Positions 43,886 through 53,183 of a stretch of 64,000 nucleotides of DNA are shown here, in pieces (position 1 is the stretch's first letter; every line of letters starts with the position of its first letter). The stretch spans positions 2,852,001 to 2,916,000 of the forward strand of contig NC_008541.1 of NCBI RefSeq assembly GCF_000196235.1, written 5' to 3'. Source of the DNA: Arthrobacter sp. FB24 (GTDB lineage: Bacteria > Actinomycetota > Actinomycetes > Actinomycetales > Micrococcaceae). The notes under the pieces are model-generated. The model had not been told where the DNA came from. It made no database searches and was given only the letters and a program-made list of their open reading frames with translations. Made by a program: the position numbers and the translations under genes.

Positions 43886-44671
43886 GTGAACCTACATGCG
43901 ATGAGTGACTTTGCCGTGTCCACCCTCGGGGGTGCGGGACCGGTGCAGCCGCACCTGGCCTCGTTCCTTCCCGACTGGCTCAACCCCCAGATCTTCCTGG
44001 CCGATCCGGCACTTGCCCCCTGGGTGGTGCTGCTGGTCTGCGGCATCATTTTCGCCGAGACGGGTCTGCTGATCGGATTCTTCCTCCCCGGCGACTCCAT
44101 GCTGTTCACTGCCGGCCTCCTCGTGGCCACGGACACCATCAAGTTCAACATCTGGCTGTTCTCCGCGCTGATCATCGTTGCGGCCATCATCGGCAACCAG
44201 ACCGGCTATCTCATTGGTTCCAAAGCCGGCCCGGCCATTTTCAACAAGCCGGACTCAAAACTGTTCAAGCGTGAAAACGTCGAAAGCGCGCACGCCTTCT
44301 TCGAAAAGCACGGCGGCAAGGCGCTGATCCTGGCGCGCTTCGTTCCCATCATCCGCACGTTCGTACCGGTCATCGTGGGCGTCGCGCAGATGAGCAAGCG
44401 GAAGTTCTTCCTCTTTAACGTCATCGGCGCCGTGCTCTGGGGCGGCGGCGTCACGCTGCTCGGCTACCTGCTGGGTGACCGGGTGCCGTGGGTCCGTGAA
44501 AACCTGGACATCATCTTCATCGTGATCGTGCTGGTCTCCGTGATCCCCATCGGCATCGAAGTACTCCGCGGGCTGTCCGCCAAGCGTCAGGCCGATCACT
44601 TCGGCACGGACGCCGTGGACGAGTTCATCGAAGAGCACGAACCGGAAGAAGAGCGAAAAACGAACATGTAG
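43886..44671 (+). CDS. DedA family membrane protein
   Basis: The 261-aa protein has the DedA/SNARE-associated fold with TM helices and two re-entrant loops. Motifs are FAETGLLIGFFLPGDS (acidic Glu conserved), GNQTGYLIGSKAGP, FFEKHGGKALILARFVPIIRTFVPVIVGVAQM with the essential Arg residues, and NVIGAVLWGGGV. DedA proteins flip lipid carriers such as undecaprenyl phosphate. The C-terminal tail is acidic (EEHEPEEE). The start codon is uncertain among 43883, 43886 and 43901. Confidence 0.9.
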   Translation: MNLHAMSDFAVSTLGGAGPVQPHLASFLPDWLNPQIFLADPALAPWVVLLVCGIIFAETGLLIGFFLPGDSMLFTAGLLVATDTIKFNIWLFSALIIVAAIIGNQTGYLIGSKAGPAIFNKPDSKLFKRENVESAHAFFEKHGGKALILARFVPIIRTFVPVIVGVAQMSKRKFFLFNVIGAVLWGGGVTLLGYLLGDRVPWVRENLDIIFIVIVLVSVIPIGIEVLRGLSAKRQADHFGTDAVDEFIEEHEPEEERKTNM

Positions 44672-44702
44672 CTCCGGCTGACGGATAGCACTGCACATGA
44701 CT

Positions 44703-44730
44703 GAAGGCGCCCCCGTGCGGGGGCGCCTTC
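44703..44730. terminator. bidirectional hairpin between dedA and rdgB
   Basis: A perfect 12-bp GAAGGCGCCCCC stem with a four-base loop GTGC lies between the convergent genes, with only short T-rich flanks. Confidence 0.8.
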
Positions 44731-44747
44731 AACCGTTTCCGGGACCG

Positions 44748-45452
44748 CTAGACCCTGTTCCGCAGGCCTTGTTCGGCCAACGCCTCGACGATGGACGGCA
44801 GCAGCGCCCTGAACGCCTGGCCCCGATGGCTGATGGCGTTCTTTTCCTCCGGGCTCAACTCGGCGCAGCTGCGGTCAAGGCCACTCGGCTGGAGCACGGG
44901 GTCGTAGCCGAATCCGCCCTCGCCACGCGGCTCGCGCAGCAGCGATCCTTCGAGCTGGCCATACTCCACCACCTCGCGCCCGCCGTCCGCTGCCGGGCCG
45001 GGCACGGCGAGCGCCGCGGCACAGACGAAAGCGGCGCCGCGGTACTCGTCCGGAACATCGGCAAGTTGCGCCAGCAGAAGCTGCAGGTTGGCGTAGTCGT
45101 CGCCATGCCGGCCGCTCCACCGTGCCGAAAAGATTCCCGGTGCCCCGCCAAGGACATCCACCGAGAGGCCCGAATCGTCGGCAATGGCCACCAGGCCGGT
45201 AGCCTCCGCCACTGCCCGGGCCTTCAGCAGCGAGTTCTCGGCAAACGTCACGCCGGTTTCGGCGACATCCGGCGCGCCGACGGCACCGGCGTCCACCACC
45301 TGGGTGTCGACGTCGAGCCCTGGCACCTGTCCGCGCAGCAGCTCCCGCAGTTCCCTGAGCTTGCCCTTGTTGTGCGTTGCCAGGACCAGCACCGGAGCCG
45401 CAGCGGCGGGGGCGGGCAGGCCGTCATGGCGGATCCCGTCGGGCTGGGTCAC
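44748..45452 (-). CDS. rdgB: RdgB/HAM1 non-canonical purine NTP pyrophosphatase
   Basis: The 234-aa enzyme hydrolyses ITP, dITP and XTP to the monophosphates, keeping them out of nucleic acids. Motifs are [35 protein letters not shown] and the C-terminal [10 protein letters not shown]. It overlaps the end of rph by four bases, a standard actinobacterial arrangement. Confidence 0.94.
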   Translation of the reverse strand: MTQPDGIRHDGLPAPAAAAPVLVLATHNKGKLRELRELLRGQVPGLDVDTQVVDAGAVGAPDVAETGVTFAENSLLKARAVAEATGLVAIADDSGLSVDVLGGAPGIFSARWSGRHGDDYANLQLLLAQLADVPDEYRGAAFVCAAALAVPGPAADGGREVVEYGQLEGSLLREPRGEGGFGYDPVLQPSGLDRSCAELSPEEKNAISHRGQAFRALLPSIVEALAEQGLRNRV

Positions 45453-46207
45453 GGGGCTTCCGCCAGGGTCTCGCGCTGGATGGCGGCGAGCTGCTCGGTG
45501 CCCAGCAGGGCCAGGTCCAGCAGCTGGTTCAGCTCGTCGCGGTCGAAGGGTGCGCCCTCCGCGGTGCCCTGCACCTCCACGAACTTGCCTGAACCGGTGA
45601 CCACCACGTTCATGTCGGTCTCGGCGCGAACATCCTCGACGTAGGGCAGGTCCAGCATGGGGACGCCGTCGATGATGCCGACCGACACGGCGGCGATCGT
45701 GTCGATGAGCGGCTGGGCGTTCTTGGAGATAATCTTGTTTTCCCGTGCGAAGCGGATGGCTTCCGCGAGCGCCACATAGGCTCCGGTGATGGCGGCGGTG
45801 CGCGTGCCGCCGTCGGCCTGCAGGACATCGCAGTCCAGCACGATCGTGTTTTCGCCAAGCGCCTTGGTGTCGATGATGGAACGGAGCGAACGGCCGATCA
45901 GCCGGGAAATCTCGTGGGTGCGGCCGCCGATCTTGCCCTTCACGGACTCACGGGCGGATCGGGTGTTGGTGGCGCGGGGCAGCATGGCATACTCGGCGGT
46001 GACCCAGCCACGGCCCTCCCCCTTGAGCCAGCGCGGCACGCCTTCGGTGAGGGAAGCCGTGCACAGCACCCGGGTATTACCGAATTCGATCAGGGCCGAA
46101 CCTTCGGCCTGCTTGGACCAGCCGCGGGTGATGCTGATCGGGCGGAGCTGATCAGGGGTACGGCCGTCGGCACGAATGACGGGGGTGGCAATTGCTTCAG
46201 AAGTCAT
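45449..46207 (-). CDS. rph: ribonuclease PH
   Basis: The 252-aa phosphorolytic 3' exoribonuclease trims tRNA precursors. Characteristic blocks are [75 protein letters not shown] and the final ELNQLLDLA. It precedes rdgB in the same operon. Its mRNA is probably leaderless. Confidence 0.96.
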   Translation of the reverse strand: MTSEAIATPVIRADGRTPDQLRPISITRGWSKQAEGSALIEFGNTRVLCTASLTEGVPRWLKGEGRGWVTAEYAMLPRATNTRSARESVKGKIGGRTHEISRLIGRSLRSIIDTKALGENTIVLDCDVLQADGGTRTAAITGAYVALAEAIRFARENKIISKNAQPLIDTIAAVSVGIIDGVPMLDLPYVEDVRAETDMNVVVTGSGKFVEVQGTAEGAPFDRDELNQLLDLALLGTEQLAAIQRETLAEAP

Positions 46208-46213
46208 GCCTTT

Positions 46214-46219
46214 AGCTTA
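46214..46219 (-). promoter_or_regulatory. -10 box for leaderless rph mRNA
   Basis: TAAGCT (minus strand) lies six bases before ATG 46207, separating rph-rdgB from the murI operon as its own unit. Confidence 0.55.
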
Positions 46220-46270
46220 TCGACCCGCCCCGGCCTGCCCGGACCACAACTGCCCCGTGCGGCCCGCGCC

Positions 46271-47068
46271 TCAGATGGTGTAGTGCACGCCCGCGACGGC
46301 CACAGCAACGTGCTGGCCGAAAACCTTCTTGGCTTCCGCCATTACGGTTGTCTGCGAAGTCCACACCGGAATGTGGGTCAGCAGCAACCGGCGGGCACCG
46401 GCGGCCACAGCGGCCTCGCCAGCGCGTTTGCCGGTCAGGTGGACGTCCTTGATGTCGTCGTCGCGGCCTTCCTCGAAGGCTGCCTCGCACAGGAACAGGT
46501 CGGCGTCCTTGGCGGCGTCCTCCAGCCCGGAACACGAGTCGGTGTCACCCGAGTACGTGAGGACACGGGTGACGGGCATGCCGTCCCCGGACGGTTCGGT
46601 GACTTCGACGCGAAGGGCATAGGCCTCCTCCACGGGGTGGTTCACCGCGAAGGGCGTCACGGTGTACGGCCCGACAGACACCGACTGCCGTTCCGTCCAG
46701 TTGGTGAAGTCGAATTCCTCATGCATGCCCGGGTCCAGTTCCAGCCCGTACGCCGTGGCCATCCGGTCGGCCGTGGCGGCAGGTCCCCAAACCGGGATCC
46801 GGTCACGGCCCCAGCCGCCCGGCTTCCAGCGCACGGCCACGTGCAGCCCGCACAGGTCCATGCAATGGTCCGGATGGAGGTGGGTGAGGAAGATCGCGTC
46901 GATGTCCTCCAAGTCCGTGTACCGCTGGATGGCGCCCAGTGCCCCGCTGCCAAGGTCCATGACGATCTTCCAGGTCCGCTCGCCGTCGTGGGCAGTCAAC
47001 AGGTAGCACGACGCCGGAGAGCCCGGTCCGGGGAAGGACCCGGTGCAGCCAACAATGGTCAATTTCAC
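46271..47068 (-). CDS. MBL-fold hydrolase, Rv1339-like (class II cAMP phosphodiesterase candidate)
   Basis: The 265-aa metallo-beta-lactamase-fold enzyme has the metal motif [11 protein letters not shown], a second His in [19 protein letters not shown] and the late LLTHIP. Its place between murI and rph matches mycobacterial Rv1339, which has been described as an atypical class II cAMP phosphodiesterase. It overlaps murI by four bases. If the assignment holds, it tunes cAMP level in the cytoplasm; RNase Z-like activity is the alternative. Confidence 0.82.
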   Translation of the reverse strand: MKLTIVGCTGSFPGPGSPASCYLLTAHDGERTWKIVMDLGSGALGAIQRYTDLEDIDAIFLTHLHPDHCMDLCGLHVAVRWKPGGWGRDRIPVWGPAATADRMATAYGLELDPGMHEEFDFTNWTERQSVSVGPYTVTPFAVNHPVEEAYALRVEVTEPSGDGMPVTRVLTYSGDTDSCSGLEDAAKDADLFLCEAAFEEGRDDDIKDVHLTGKRAGEAAVAAGARRLLLTHIPVWTSQTTVMAEAKKVFGQHVAVAVAGVHYTI

Positions 47069-48081
47069 CGGCGGGACCCCCCGGCCGCGGATCCGCCGAC
47101 GAAGTTGGAAATCCGTGGCCGGGAAGCGCCGGCCTGCGCGGCCGCGATCATTTCGGGCGTAATTTTCGCCAGGCTGCCGGTGGGGTACTGCGCGGCGACG
47201 TGGTCCACATGCCGGACGCTGAGCACCTCGGGCCCTAGGAAACGCCTGGCCAGGGTTTCGAACTGGCCTGCTTCACCAGTGGCAATGAAGTGGTGCTCGG
47301 GCGGTGCTTCAAGGGTCCGCTGCAGGTCGTGCGAGACAAGCGCCCGGTACACGTCTTTGGCGGTTTCCTCGGCGCTGGACACGAGGGTGACGTCCTCCCC
47401 CATGACGTAGGAGATCACTCCGGTGAGCAGGGGGTAGTGCGTGCAGCCAAGCACAACCGTGTCCACGCCGGCGGTGCGAAGCGGCTCCAGGTACTCCCGG
47501 GCCACGGCCAGCAGTTCCGGGCCCGTGGTGATGCCGGCCTCCACGTAGCTGACGAATGCCGGGCATGCCACGGAGGTGATGTGCAGGTCGGGCGCGGCGG
47601 CGAAGGTGTCCTCGTAGGCGCGGGAGCCTATGGTGGCGGAGGTACCGATGACGCCCACCCGGCCGCTCCGGGTGGCGGCCACTGCCCGCCGCACGGCAGG
47701 CTGGATGACTTCGATGACGGGGATCCCGTAGCGGGCCGTGTACCGTTCACGGGCGTCCCGCAGCACGGCGGCGGAGGCCGAGTTGCAGGCGATGGTCAGC
47801 AGCTTGACACCGGAGTCCACCAGCTCATCCATGACGCCGAGGGCGTTGGCACGGACCTCGGCGATGGGCAGCGGGCCGTAGGGGCCGTTGGCCGTGTCCC
47901 CCACGTAAAGGATCGATTCATTGGGCAGCTGGTCGATGATGGACCGCGCCACGGTCAGTCCTCCGACGCCGGAGTCGAAGATGCCGATGGGCCGCGAGCC
48001 CATGGGGCTGTCGTCCGGGCTGCTCGCTGGGGATTCCGCCACAGCTGGCGCTGCCGGATCCATGCTCGATGCTGAAGTCAT
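47065..48081 (-). CDS. murI: glutamate racemase
   Basis: MurI makes D-glutamate for peptidoglycan. The 338-aa form has an N-terminal Ala/Ser/Pro extension of about 40 residues before [18 protein letters not shown]. The two catalytic cysteines lie in ACNSASAAV and [11 protein letters not shown]-terminal extension of about 50 residues is also present. ATG 48081 is preferred because a TATCCT -10 lies just upstream; the frame is open to 48120. Confidence 0.93.
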   Translation of the reverse strand: MTSASSMDPAAPAVAESPASSPDDSPMGSRPIGIFDSGVGGLTVARSIIDQLPNESILYVGDTANGPYGPLPIAEVRANALGVMDELVDSGVKLLTIACNSASAAVLRDARERYTARYGIPVIEVIQPAVRRAVAATRSGRVGVIGTSATIGSRAYEDTFAAAPDLHITSVACPAFVSYVEAGITTGPELLAVAREYLEPLRTAGVDTVVLGCTHYPLLTGVISYVMGEDVTLVSSAEETAKDVYRALVSHDLQRTLEAPPEHHFIATGEAGQFETLARRFLGPEVLSVRHVDHVAAQYPTGSLAKITPEMIAAAQAGASRPRISNFVGGSAAGGSRR

Positions 48082-48090
48082 GATTATTCG

Positions 48091-48096
48091 AGGATA
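48091..48096 (-). promoter_or_regulatory. -10 box just upstream of murI
   Basis: TATCCT (minus strand) lies nine bases before ATG 48081, which predicts a leader of only two or three bases. Confidence 0.4.
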
Positions 48097-48196
48097 GGGC
48101 TTCCCTGATGGTGCGGCCATTACATTGTGTCGCCCGACTCATGTCGGATGGGTCACACTTGGTCGGCCGCCCGCACGGGAACGCGGGCCGGTTCGG

Positions 48197-48763
48197 TCAG
48201 CCGCGCGACTCCATGGACTGCAGCATGGCCTGCACCAGCGATTCCTGCAGCCACGTGGTGAAGTTGTAAACCAGCGCGAGGTAGCTTTCAACATCCTCGG
48301 CCTGGGACCAGTCCTGCATGGTATGGACATGTTCGGCGTCGGCGTCATCCCGGATGTCGAGTCTTTCGGCCAGGACAAGCCGGACGTCGTTGAGCGCCTG
48401 CGACCAGTGCCTGGCATCGGCCTGCGAAAGAACCAGTTCGTTGGTGTCCAGCCCCAGGGCGGCTGCCCGCAGGGCGCCGATTTTGTTTTCCCGCAGGGAG
48501 CGTTCCGTGAGCTGGCGGAACTCCAGTGAGGCGGCGTCGTCGTCCTTCGTCACATTGGGCAGCAGCCGCCGCAGTGCGCGGTCCGACGGTTCCCGGACAT
48601 TCATGTCCAGCCCGATCAGGGCGGTGAGCGGATCTTCGCTGGCACTTTCGGCCGGCTGAAGCATGGAAATGACGTCGTCGATCAGGCTGCGCAGCAGTTC
48701 CCGTTCCGCCGGCTCCAGGTACCCGGTAATGCCTTTGATCCCGTATTTGAATGCCTTAGCCAC
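48197..48763 (-). CDS. DUF2017 domain-containing protein
   Basis: The 188-aa mainly helical protein begins at GTG 48763 (VAKAFKYGIKGITGYLEPAERELLRSL) and overlaps clpS by eight bases. DUF2017 genes follow clpS in nearly all actinobacteria, so a role linked to ClpS or Clp proteolysis is likely but unproven. The C-terminal QDWSQAEDVESYLALVYNFTTWLQESLV block is the best-conserved part. The frame upstream of 48763 is a shadow of clpS. Confidence 0.88.
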   Translation of the reverse strand: MAKAFKYGIKGITGYLEPAERELLRSLIDDVISMLQPAESASEDPLTALIGLDMNVREPSDRALRRLLPNVTKDDDAASLEFRQLTERSLRENKIGALRAAALGLDTNELVLSQADARHWSQALNDVRLVLAERLDIRDDADAEHVHTMQDWSQAEDVESYLALVYNFTTWLQESLVQAMLQSMESRG

Positions 48764-49124
48764 GTTTGCCTTTGCCCTTGCCGGATCCGCCGTCTTTTCC
48801 GCCGCCGGCGGCTTTTTCCACCGTCGCCCACAACCCGAAGCCATGCATGGCGACGGCGTGCTGTTCCACCTGCTCCTTGCTGCCGTGCGCCACGATGGAA
48901 CGTCCCTTCTTGTGGACCTCCATCATGAGCTTGTTGGCTTTGGGCTCTGAATAGCCGAAGTAACTCTGGAAGACGTAGCTCACATAGCTCATCAGGTTGA
49001 CGGGATCGTTCCAGATCACCAGGTTCCAGGGAATGTCCGGGGCCGTCAGGGCGTCGGTGGACGTCACAGTTCCGGTCTGGGTGCTCTCCCGGGTGTCAGG
49101 GCCGAGCGCAACGCTTAGGGTCAT
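48756..49124 (-). CDS. clpS: ClpS adaptor protein
   Basis: ClpS delivers N-degron proteins to ClpC/ClpA-ClpP. The core (about residues 30-105) shows PWNLVIWNDPVNLMSYVSYVF, KANKLMMEVHKKGRSIVAHGSKEQVE and AMHGFGLWATVEKA, including the Asn-Asp pair that binds the N-terminal residue. The tail is a Gly/Lys-rich run after the fold. It is divergent from pncB with only 37 bases between the start codons. Confidence 0.95.
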   Translation of the reverse strand: MTLSVALGPDTRESTQTGTVTSTDALTAPDIPWNLVIWNDPVNLMSYVSYVFQSYFGYSEPKANKLMMEVHKKGRSIVAHGSKEQVEQHAVAMHGFGLWATVEKAAGGGKDGGSGKGKGKRG

Positions 49125-49130
49125 CTGTCC

Positions 49131-49155
49131 ATTCTAGGGCGATGCGCACTAGAGT
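49131..49155. promoter_or_regulatory. interlocked leaderless promoters of clpS and pncB
   Basis: TAGAAT (minus, 49131-49136) lies six bases before the clpS ATG and TAGAGT (plus, 49150-49155) six bases before the pncB GTG. With usual spacers, each -35 region falls on or next to the other gene's -10. Confidence 0.65.
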
Positions 49156-49161
49156 GAATTC

Positions 49162-50490
49162 GTGAGTACCTCTGCTGGCTGGGACCATCCCCGCACGTCC
49201 TTGTACACCGACCATTACGAGCTGACCATGCTCCAGGCCGCGCTGCACTCCGGTGCCGCACACCGGAAGTCGGTGTTTGAGGCGTTCGCCCGCAGGCTCC
49301 CGGACGGCCGCCGCTACGGGATCGTGGCCGGAACAGGCCGGCTGCTGGAGGGCATCGCGGACTTCCGGTTCGGCGGCCCCGAGCTGGATTTCCTCCGCAG
49401 TTCCGGAGTGGTCAACGCCGAAACCCTGGACTACCTGGCCGGGTTCCGTTTCACCGGGGACATCTGGGGCTATGCCGAGGGCGAAGCGTATTTCCCCAAC
49501 TCCCCCATCCTGATTGTGGAGTCGACGTTCGCGGAGGCCTGCATCCTGGAAACCTACATTCTCTCGGTGCTCAACCACGACAGCGCCATCGCCTCCGCGG
49601 CGTCCCGGATGATCACCGCCGCAGGCAACCGGCCCTGCATCGAAATGGGGTCCCGGAGGACCCAGGAGGAGTCTGCGGCCGCGGCAGCACGTGCCGCCGT
49701 CATCGCCGGCTTCGACAGCACTTCCAACCTCGAAGCCGGCCGGCGCTACGGCATCAAGACGGTGGGCACCGCCGCCCATTCCTTCACTCTTCTGCACGAC
49801 ACCGAACGGGAAGCCTTTGAGGCGCAGATCGCCTCCCTGGGCAGCGGAACCTCGCTGCTGGTGGACACGTACGACGTCGAAGCGGCCGTCCGTACGGCCG
49901 TTGACCTGGCGGGTCCCCAACTGGGGGCCGTCCGGCTGGACTCCGGGGACCTCGTGGCGCAGGCCCAGTGGGTACGTCAATTGCTGGACGAACTGGGCAA
50001 CGAGAACACCAAGATCGTGGTCACCTCCGACCTGGATGAATACGCCATTGCGGCGCTGCAGTCGGCGCCCGTTGATTCCTATGGTGTGGGCACCTCGCTG
50101 GTCACCGGCTCCGGCGCCCCCACCGCGAGCATGGTGTACAAGCTCGTCAGCCGCACGGACGACTCCGGGGAATTCGTGTCCGTGGCCAAAGCGGCCAAGA
50201 ACAAGACGAGCAAGGGCGGCCGGAAGTACGCGCTGCGGAGACTGAATGAACGGGGCGTCGCCACCCACGAGATCCTAGGGGTGGGCTACCGTCCCGAGGA
50301 CGACGGCAACGACCGCCAGTTGCTGCAGCAGTTCATCAAGAACGGCGAGCTCCTCCCCGGCTGGACCGGAACCGAGGGCGTCTTCCGCGCCCGCCAGCGC
50401 CACATGGACTCGATGGCGGAACTGCCGCCCGTCGTCAACCGCCTGCAGCGCGGCGAGGCGGCCATTCCCACCGTTTATGAGGAGAACTGA
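49162..50490 (+). CDS. pncB: nicotinate phosphoribosyltransferase
   Basis: PncB converts nicotinate to nicotinate mononucleotide in the NAD salvage pathway. The 442-aa protein shows LYTDHYELTMLQAALHSG, YGIVAGTGRLLE, EMGSRRTQEESA, TVGTAAHSF with the active-site His region, and VRLDSGDL. The start is GTG 49162, placed by a -10 box six bases upstream. It overlaps pncA (TGATG), so nicotinamide is processed in two coupled steps. Confidence 0.95.
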   Translation: MSTSAGWDHPRTSLYTDHYELTMLQAALHSGAAHRKSVFEAFARRLPDGRRYGIVAGTGRLLEGIADFRFGGPELDFLRSSGVVNAETLDYLAGFRFTGDIWGYAEGEAYFPNSPILIVESTFAEACILETYILSVLNHDSAIASAASRMITAAGNRPCIEMGSRRTQEESAAAAARAAVIAGFDSTSNLEAGRRYGIKTVGTAAHSFTLLHDTEREAFEAQIASLGSGTSLLVDTYDVEAAVRTAVDLAGPQLGAVRLDSGDLVAQAQWVRQLLDELGNENTKIVVTSDLDEYAIAALQSAPVDSYGVGTSLVTGSGAPTASMVYKLVSRTDDSGEFVSVAKAAKNKTSKGGRKYALRRLNERGVATHEILGVGYRPEDDGNDRQLLQQFIKNGELLPGWTGTEGVFRARQRHMDSMAELPPVVNRLQRGEAAIPTVYEEN

Positions 50491-51140
50491 TGTCACGCGC
50501 CCTGATCATTGTTGATGTGCAGAACGATTTCTGCGAGGGCGGATCCCTGGCCGTCAAGGGCGGGGCCGACGTCGCGGGCGCCATCAGCGAGTACGTGGAC
50601 GCCTGCCACGGTCAGTTCGACCACATCGTGGCTACGCAGGACTGGCACATCGAGCCCGGCGCCCACTTCTCCGAAGCCCCCGACTTCATCGACAGCTGGC
50701 CTCCGCACTGCGTTGCCGGCACGCCCGGCGCGGAGCTGCATCCGGACCTGGACACCGAGTACATCCAGGCCTATTTCCGGAAGGGCCAGTTCACTGCCGC
50801 CTACTCCGGCTTCGAAGGCATCCTGGCTCCGGAGGACGAGGTGCCTACGGGCGAGAGAAAACCCGGTGCCCTTCCTTTGCCGGACGACGCTGAGGAGCTC
50901 ACCGCGGCTTCATTCGCCGACGAGGACGCCATCGGCCTGGACGACTGGCTGCAGAGCCACGACGTGGAGGACGTCGTCATCGTGGGCATCGCCACCGATT
51001 ACTGCGTCATGGCAACGGCCCTGGATGCCGTCCAGGCCGGCTATTCGGTTACGGTGGTCCGGAACCTGACGGCCGGGATCGCTGCCGACCTTGACGACGC
51101 CTTCGCCGAGATGGAACTCGGCGGCGTGGACCTCGCCTGA
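50490..51140 (+). CDS. pncA: nicotinamidase (isochorismatase family)
   Basis: The 216-aa enzyme deamidates nicotinamide to nicotinate for PncB. The catalytic triad is visible: D9 in IIVDVQNDF, Lys in YFRKGQ, and Cys in ATDYCVMATALDA. The metal-site residues are in ATQDWHIEPGAHF. GAGGAGA precedes the ATG inside the pncB end. The insert GERKPGALPLPDDAEEL suggests the longer actinobacterial form. Confidence 0.95.
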   Translation: MSRALIIVDVQNDFCEGGSLAVKGGADVAGAISEYVDACHGQFDHIVATQDWHIEPGAHFSEAPDFIDSWPPHCVAGTPGAELHPDLDTEYIQAYFRKGQFTAAYSGFEGILAPEDEVPTGERKPGALPLPDDAEELTAASFADEDAIGLDDWLQSHDVEDVVIVGIATDYCVMATALDAVQAGYSVTVVRNLTAGIAADLDDAFAEMELGGVDLA

Positions 51141-51169
51141 TCCGGCGCTCCTTCGACAGCCCGCCCCGG

Positions 51170-51199
51170 CCGCGCCCTACCTTGCCGCGCCCTACTTGC
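51170..51199. repeat. imperfect tandem duplication across helicase stop codon
   Basis: CCGCGCCCTACCTTG is followed directly by CCGCGCCCTAC-TTG, a 15-base copy and a 14-base copy. The helicase TAG stop (51192-51194) lies in the second copy, so the first is a duplicated, non-coding tail. Confidence 0.8.
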
Positions 51200-52967
51200 G
51201 GCCGATGAACCAGTCCTGAAGCTTCCGCAGCCTGGCCTGCAGCTGTTCCTCATTCGCCTGCGCCACCGGCGGGCCGCCGCACACGGTGCGGAGCTTCGTG
51301 TGCACCACGCCGTGCGGAGTCCCGGTCCGGGCGGACCAGGCAGCCACGTTCTTGGCAAGTTCGTTGCGCAGGTCCATCAGCATCCGGTGGTCCGGCACGG
51401 TGGGAGCCGGTGCGCTCTCGGGAGCCCTCAGCTTCTTGCGGCTCTGCTGTTCGTGCTGGCGCTGGCGCAGCAGCGTTCCCACCTGCTCGGCGTCCAGCAG
51501 GCCCGGAATGCCCAGAAAGTCCAGTTCGTCGTCGGATCCGATGTCGCCGCCGGTGCCGAACTCGCCGCCGTCGAACAGCACGCGGTCGAATGATGCCTGC
51601 GAGTCCAAGGCCTCGAACTTGCCCTTGGTGAGGCTGTCGGAGGCCTTGTCCTCCCGGTTGGCCTCGTCCATGAGCGAGTCTTCGGGGTTGAACAGGCCGT
51701 CAGCGTCCTCTTTCTCCGGCCGGTCCAGGGCGTGGTCCCGTTCGGCTTCCATCGAGTTCGCCAGCGCGGTCAGCTGGGGCACTGACGGGAGGAACACGGA
51801 GGCGGTTTCGCCGCGCTTGCGGGCGCGCACAAAACGGCCCACGGCCTGGGCGAAGAACAATGGCGTGGACGTGGAGGTGGCGTAAACGCCCACCGAAAGC
51901 CGGGGCACGTCAACGCCTTCGGACACCATGCGGACGGCCACCATCCAGCGTTTCTCGCTGGCGGTGAATTCCTCGATCTTGCTGGAGGCCTTGGCGTCAT
52001 CAGAAAGGATCACGGTGGGAGATTCACCGGTGATCTTCTTCAACTGGCCGGCGTAGGCGCGGGCAGCGTCGTGGTCTGTGGCGATCACGAGGCCGCCGGC
52101 GTCAGGCACGGTGCGGCGGACCTCGCTCAGGCGCTTGTCCGCCCCGGCCAGGACAGCCGGGATCCACTCGCCGGCCGGGTTGAGGGCCGTCCGCCAGGCG
52201 TGGGCAATGATGTCCTTGGTGACTGCCGATTCACCCAGCGAAGCCGCCATCTCCTCACCGCCGCTGGTGCGCCAGCGCATTTGTCCCGAGTACGCCATGA
52301 ACATCACCGGACGGACCACATGGTCGCGGAGGGCGTTGCCGTAGCCGTACGTGTAGTCCGCCTTGGAGCGGCGGATGCCGTCCCGGTCCTCGGCGTACTC
52401 CACAAACGGAATGGGCGATGTGTCGGAGCGGAAGGGCGTTCCCGTCAGCGATAGCCGGCGTGCGGCGGGGTCGAAGGCCTCACGGAGGCCGTCACCCCAG
52501 GACAGCGCTTCGCCGCCGTGGTGGATCTCGTCGAGGATCACCAGGGTCCGGGCCGCTTCCGTCTTGGCGCGGTGCAGCATGGGCTTGCTGGCCACCTGGG
52601 CATAGGTCACGGCCACGCCGATGAAGCCACGGCCGTGCTGTCCGTCCGAGTTCTTGAAGTTGGGGTCGATCGCGATGCCGACCCGTGCCGCCGCATCAGC
52701 CCACTGGCGTTTGAGGTGGTCCGTGGGCGCCACGATGGTCACACGGTTCACGGTGCCGGCCTCGATCAGCATCGACGCCACGCGCAGGGCGAAGGTGGTC
52801 TTGCCTGCCCCGGGGGTTGCCACCGCCAGGAAGTCCTTGGGGCCGGTTGCGAAATAGCGGTCGAGCGCTTCCTGCTGCCATGCACGGAGCTTCGGCGCGG
52901 TTCCCCACGCTGCCCGTTCCGGGTAGGCCGGTGGCAGCGTTGGCCCGCCAAAGAGTGTCTCCGTCAC
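51192..52967 (-). CDS. DEAD/DEAH-box helicase (superfamily 2)
   Basis: The 591-aa SF2 ATPase shows Walker A VATPGAGKTTFALRV near residue 49, TIVAPTDHLKRQW (Ia), the box DEIHHGGE (II), SLTGTPFRSD (III), and in the second RecA lobe VRMVSEGVDVPRLS and AQAVGRFVRARK (VI). The C-terminal 170 residues are charged with no known domain. The start is GTG 52967. It resembles stand-alone actinobacterial helicases of the UvrB/RecG-like restriction group; no restriction or defence genes are adjacent. Confidence 0.9.
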   Translation of the reverse strand: MTETLFGGPTLPPAYPERAAWGTAPKLRAWQQEALDRYFATGPKDFLAVATPGAGKTTFALRVASMLIEAGTVNRVTIVAPTDHLKRQWADAAARVGIAIDPNFKNSDGQHGRGFIGVAVTYAQVASKPMLHRAKTEAARTLVILDEIHHGGEALSWGDGLREAFDPAARRLSLTGTPFRSDTSPIPFVEYAEDRDGIRRSKADYTYGYGNALRDHVVRPVMFMAYSGQMRWRTSGGEEMAASLGESAVTKDIIAHAWRTALNPAGEWIPAVLAGADKRLSEVRRTVPDAGGLVIATDHDAARAYAGQLKKITGESPTVILSDDAKASSKIEEFTASEKRWMVAVRMVSEGVDVPRLSVGVYATSTSTPLFFAQAVGRFVRARKRGETASVFLPSVPQLTALANSMEAERDHALDRPEKEDADGLFNPEDSLMDEANREDKASDSLTKGKFEALDSQASFDRVLFDGGEFGTGGDIGSDDELDFLGIPGLLDAEQVGTLLRQRQHEQQSRKKLRAPESAPAPTVPDHRMLMDLRNELAKNVAAWSARTGTPHGVVHTKLRTVCGGPPVAQANEEQLQARLRKLQDWFIGRK

Positions 52968-53145
52968 GCAGAGCCCTCAATTCCCCGCATTGCGGCAGCC
53001 GTGAGCGAAAGACACATAAACATAAACACCAATCTGTTCCGGAGGAGCCGCACTGGTCCGGTCATCAAAATCTTAGTAGGCACGGGGACACGCGCAGCAG
53101 AGATCAGCGCCCCGTGGTTGTATTGCCCCGCCACCGCAGGACGGG

Positions 53146-53174
53146 CCGGTCACCCGAATCAGCCGGGTGACCGG
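53146..53174 (-). terminator. hairpin after DUF3039 gene
   Basis: A perfect 11-bp CCGGTCACCCG stem with a seven-base loop lies nine bases past the DUF3039 stop. It has no T tract. Confidence 0.55.
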
Positions 53175-53183
53175 TAACCGGCA

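Noticed and set aside
51192..52967. helicase as part of a defence island
   Set aside because: The neighbours are housekeeping genes (pncA, DUF3039, nagB), and no nuclease, methylase or mobile-element gene is present.
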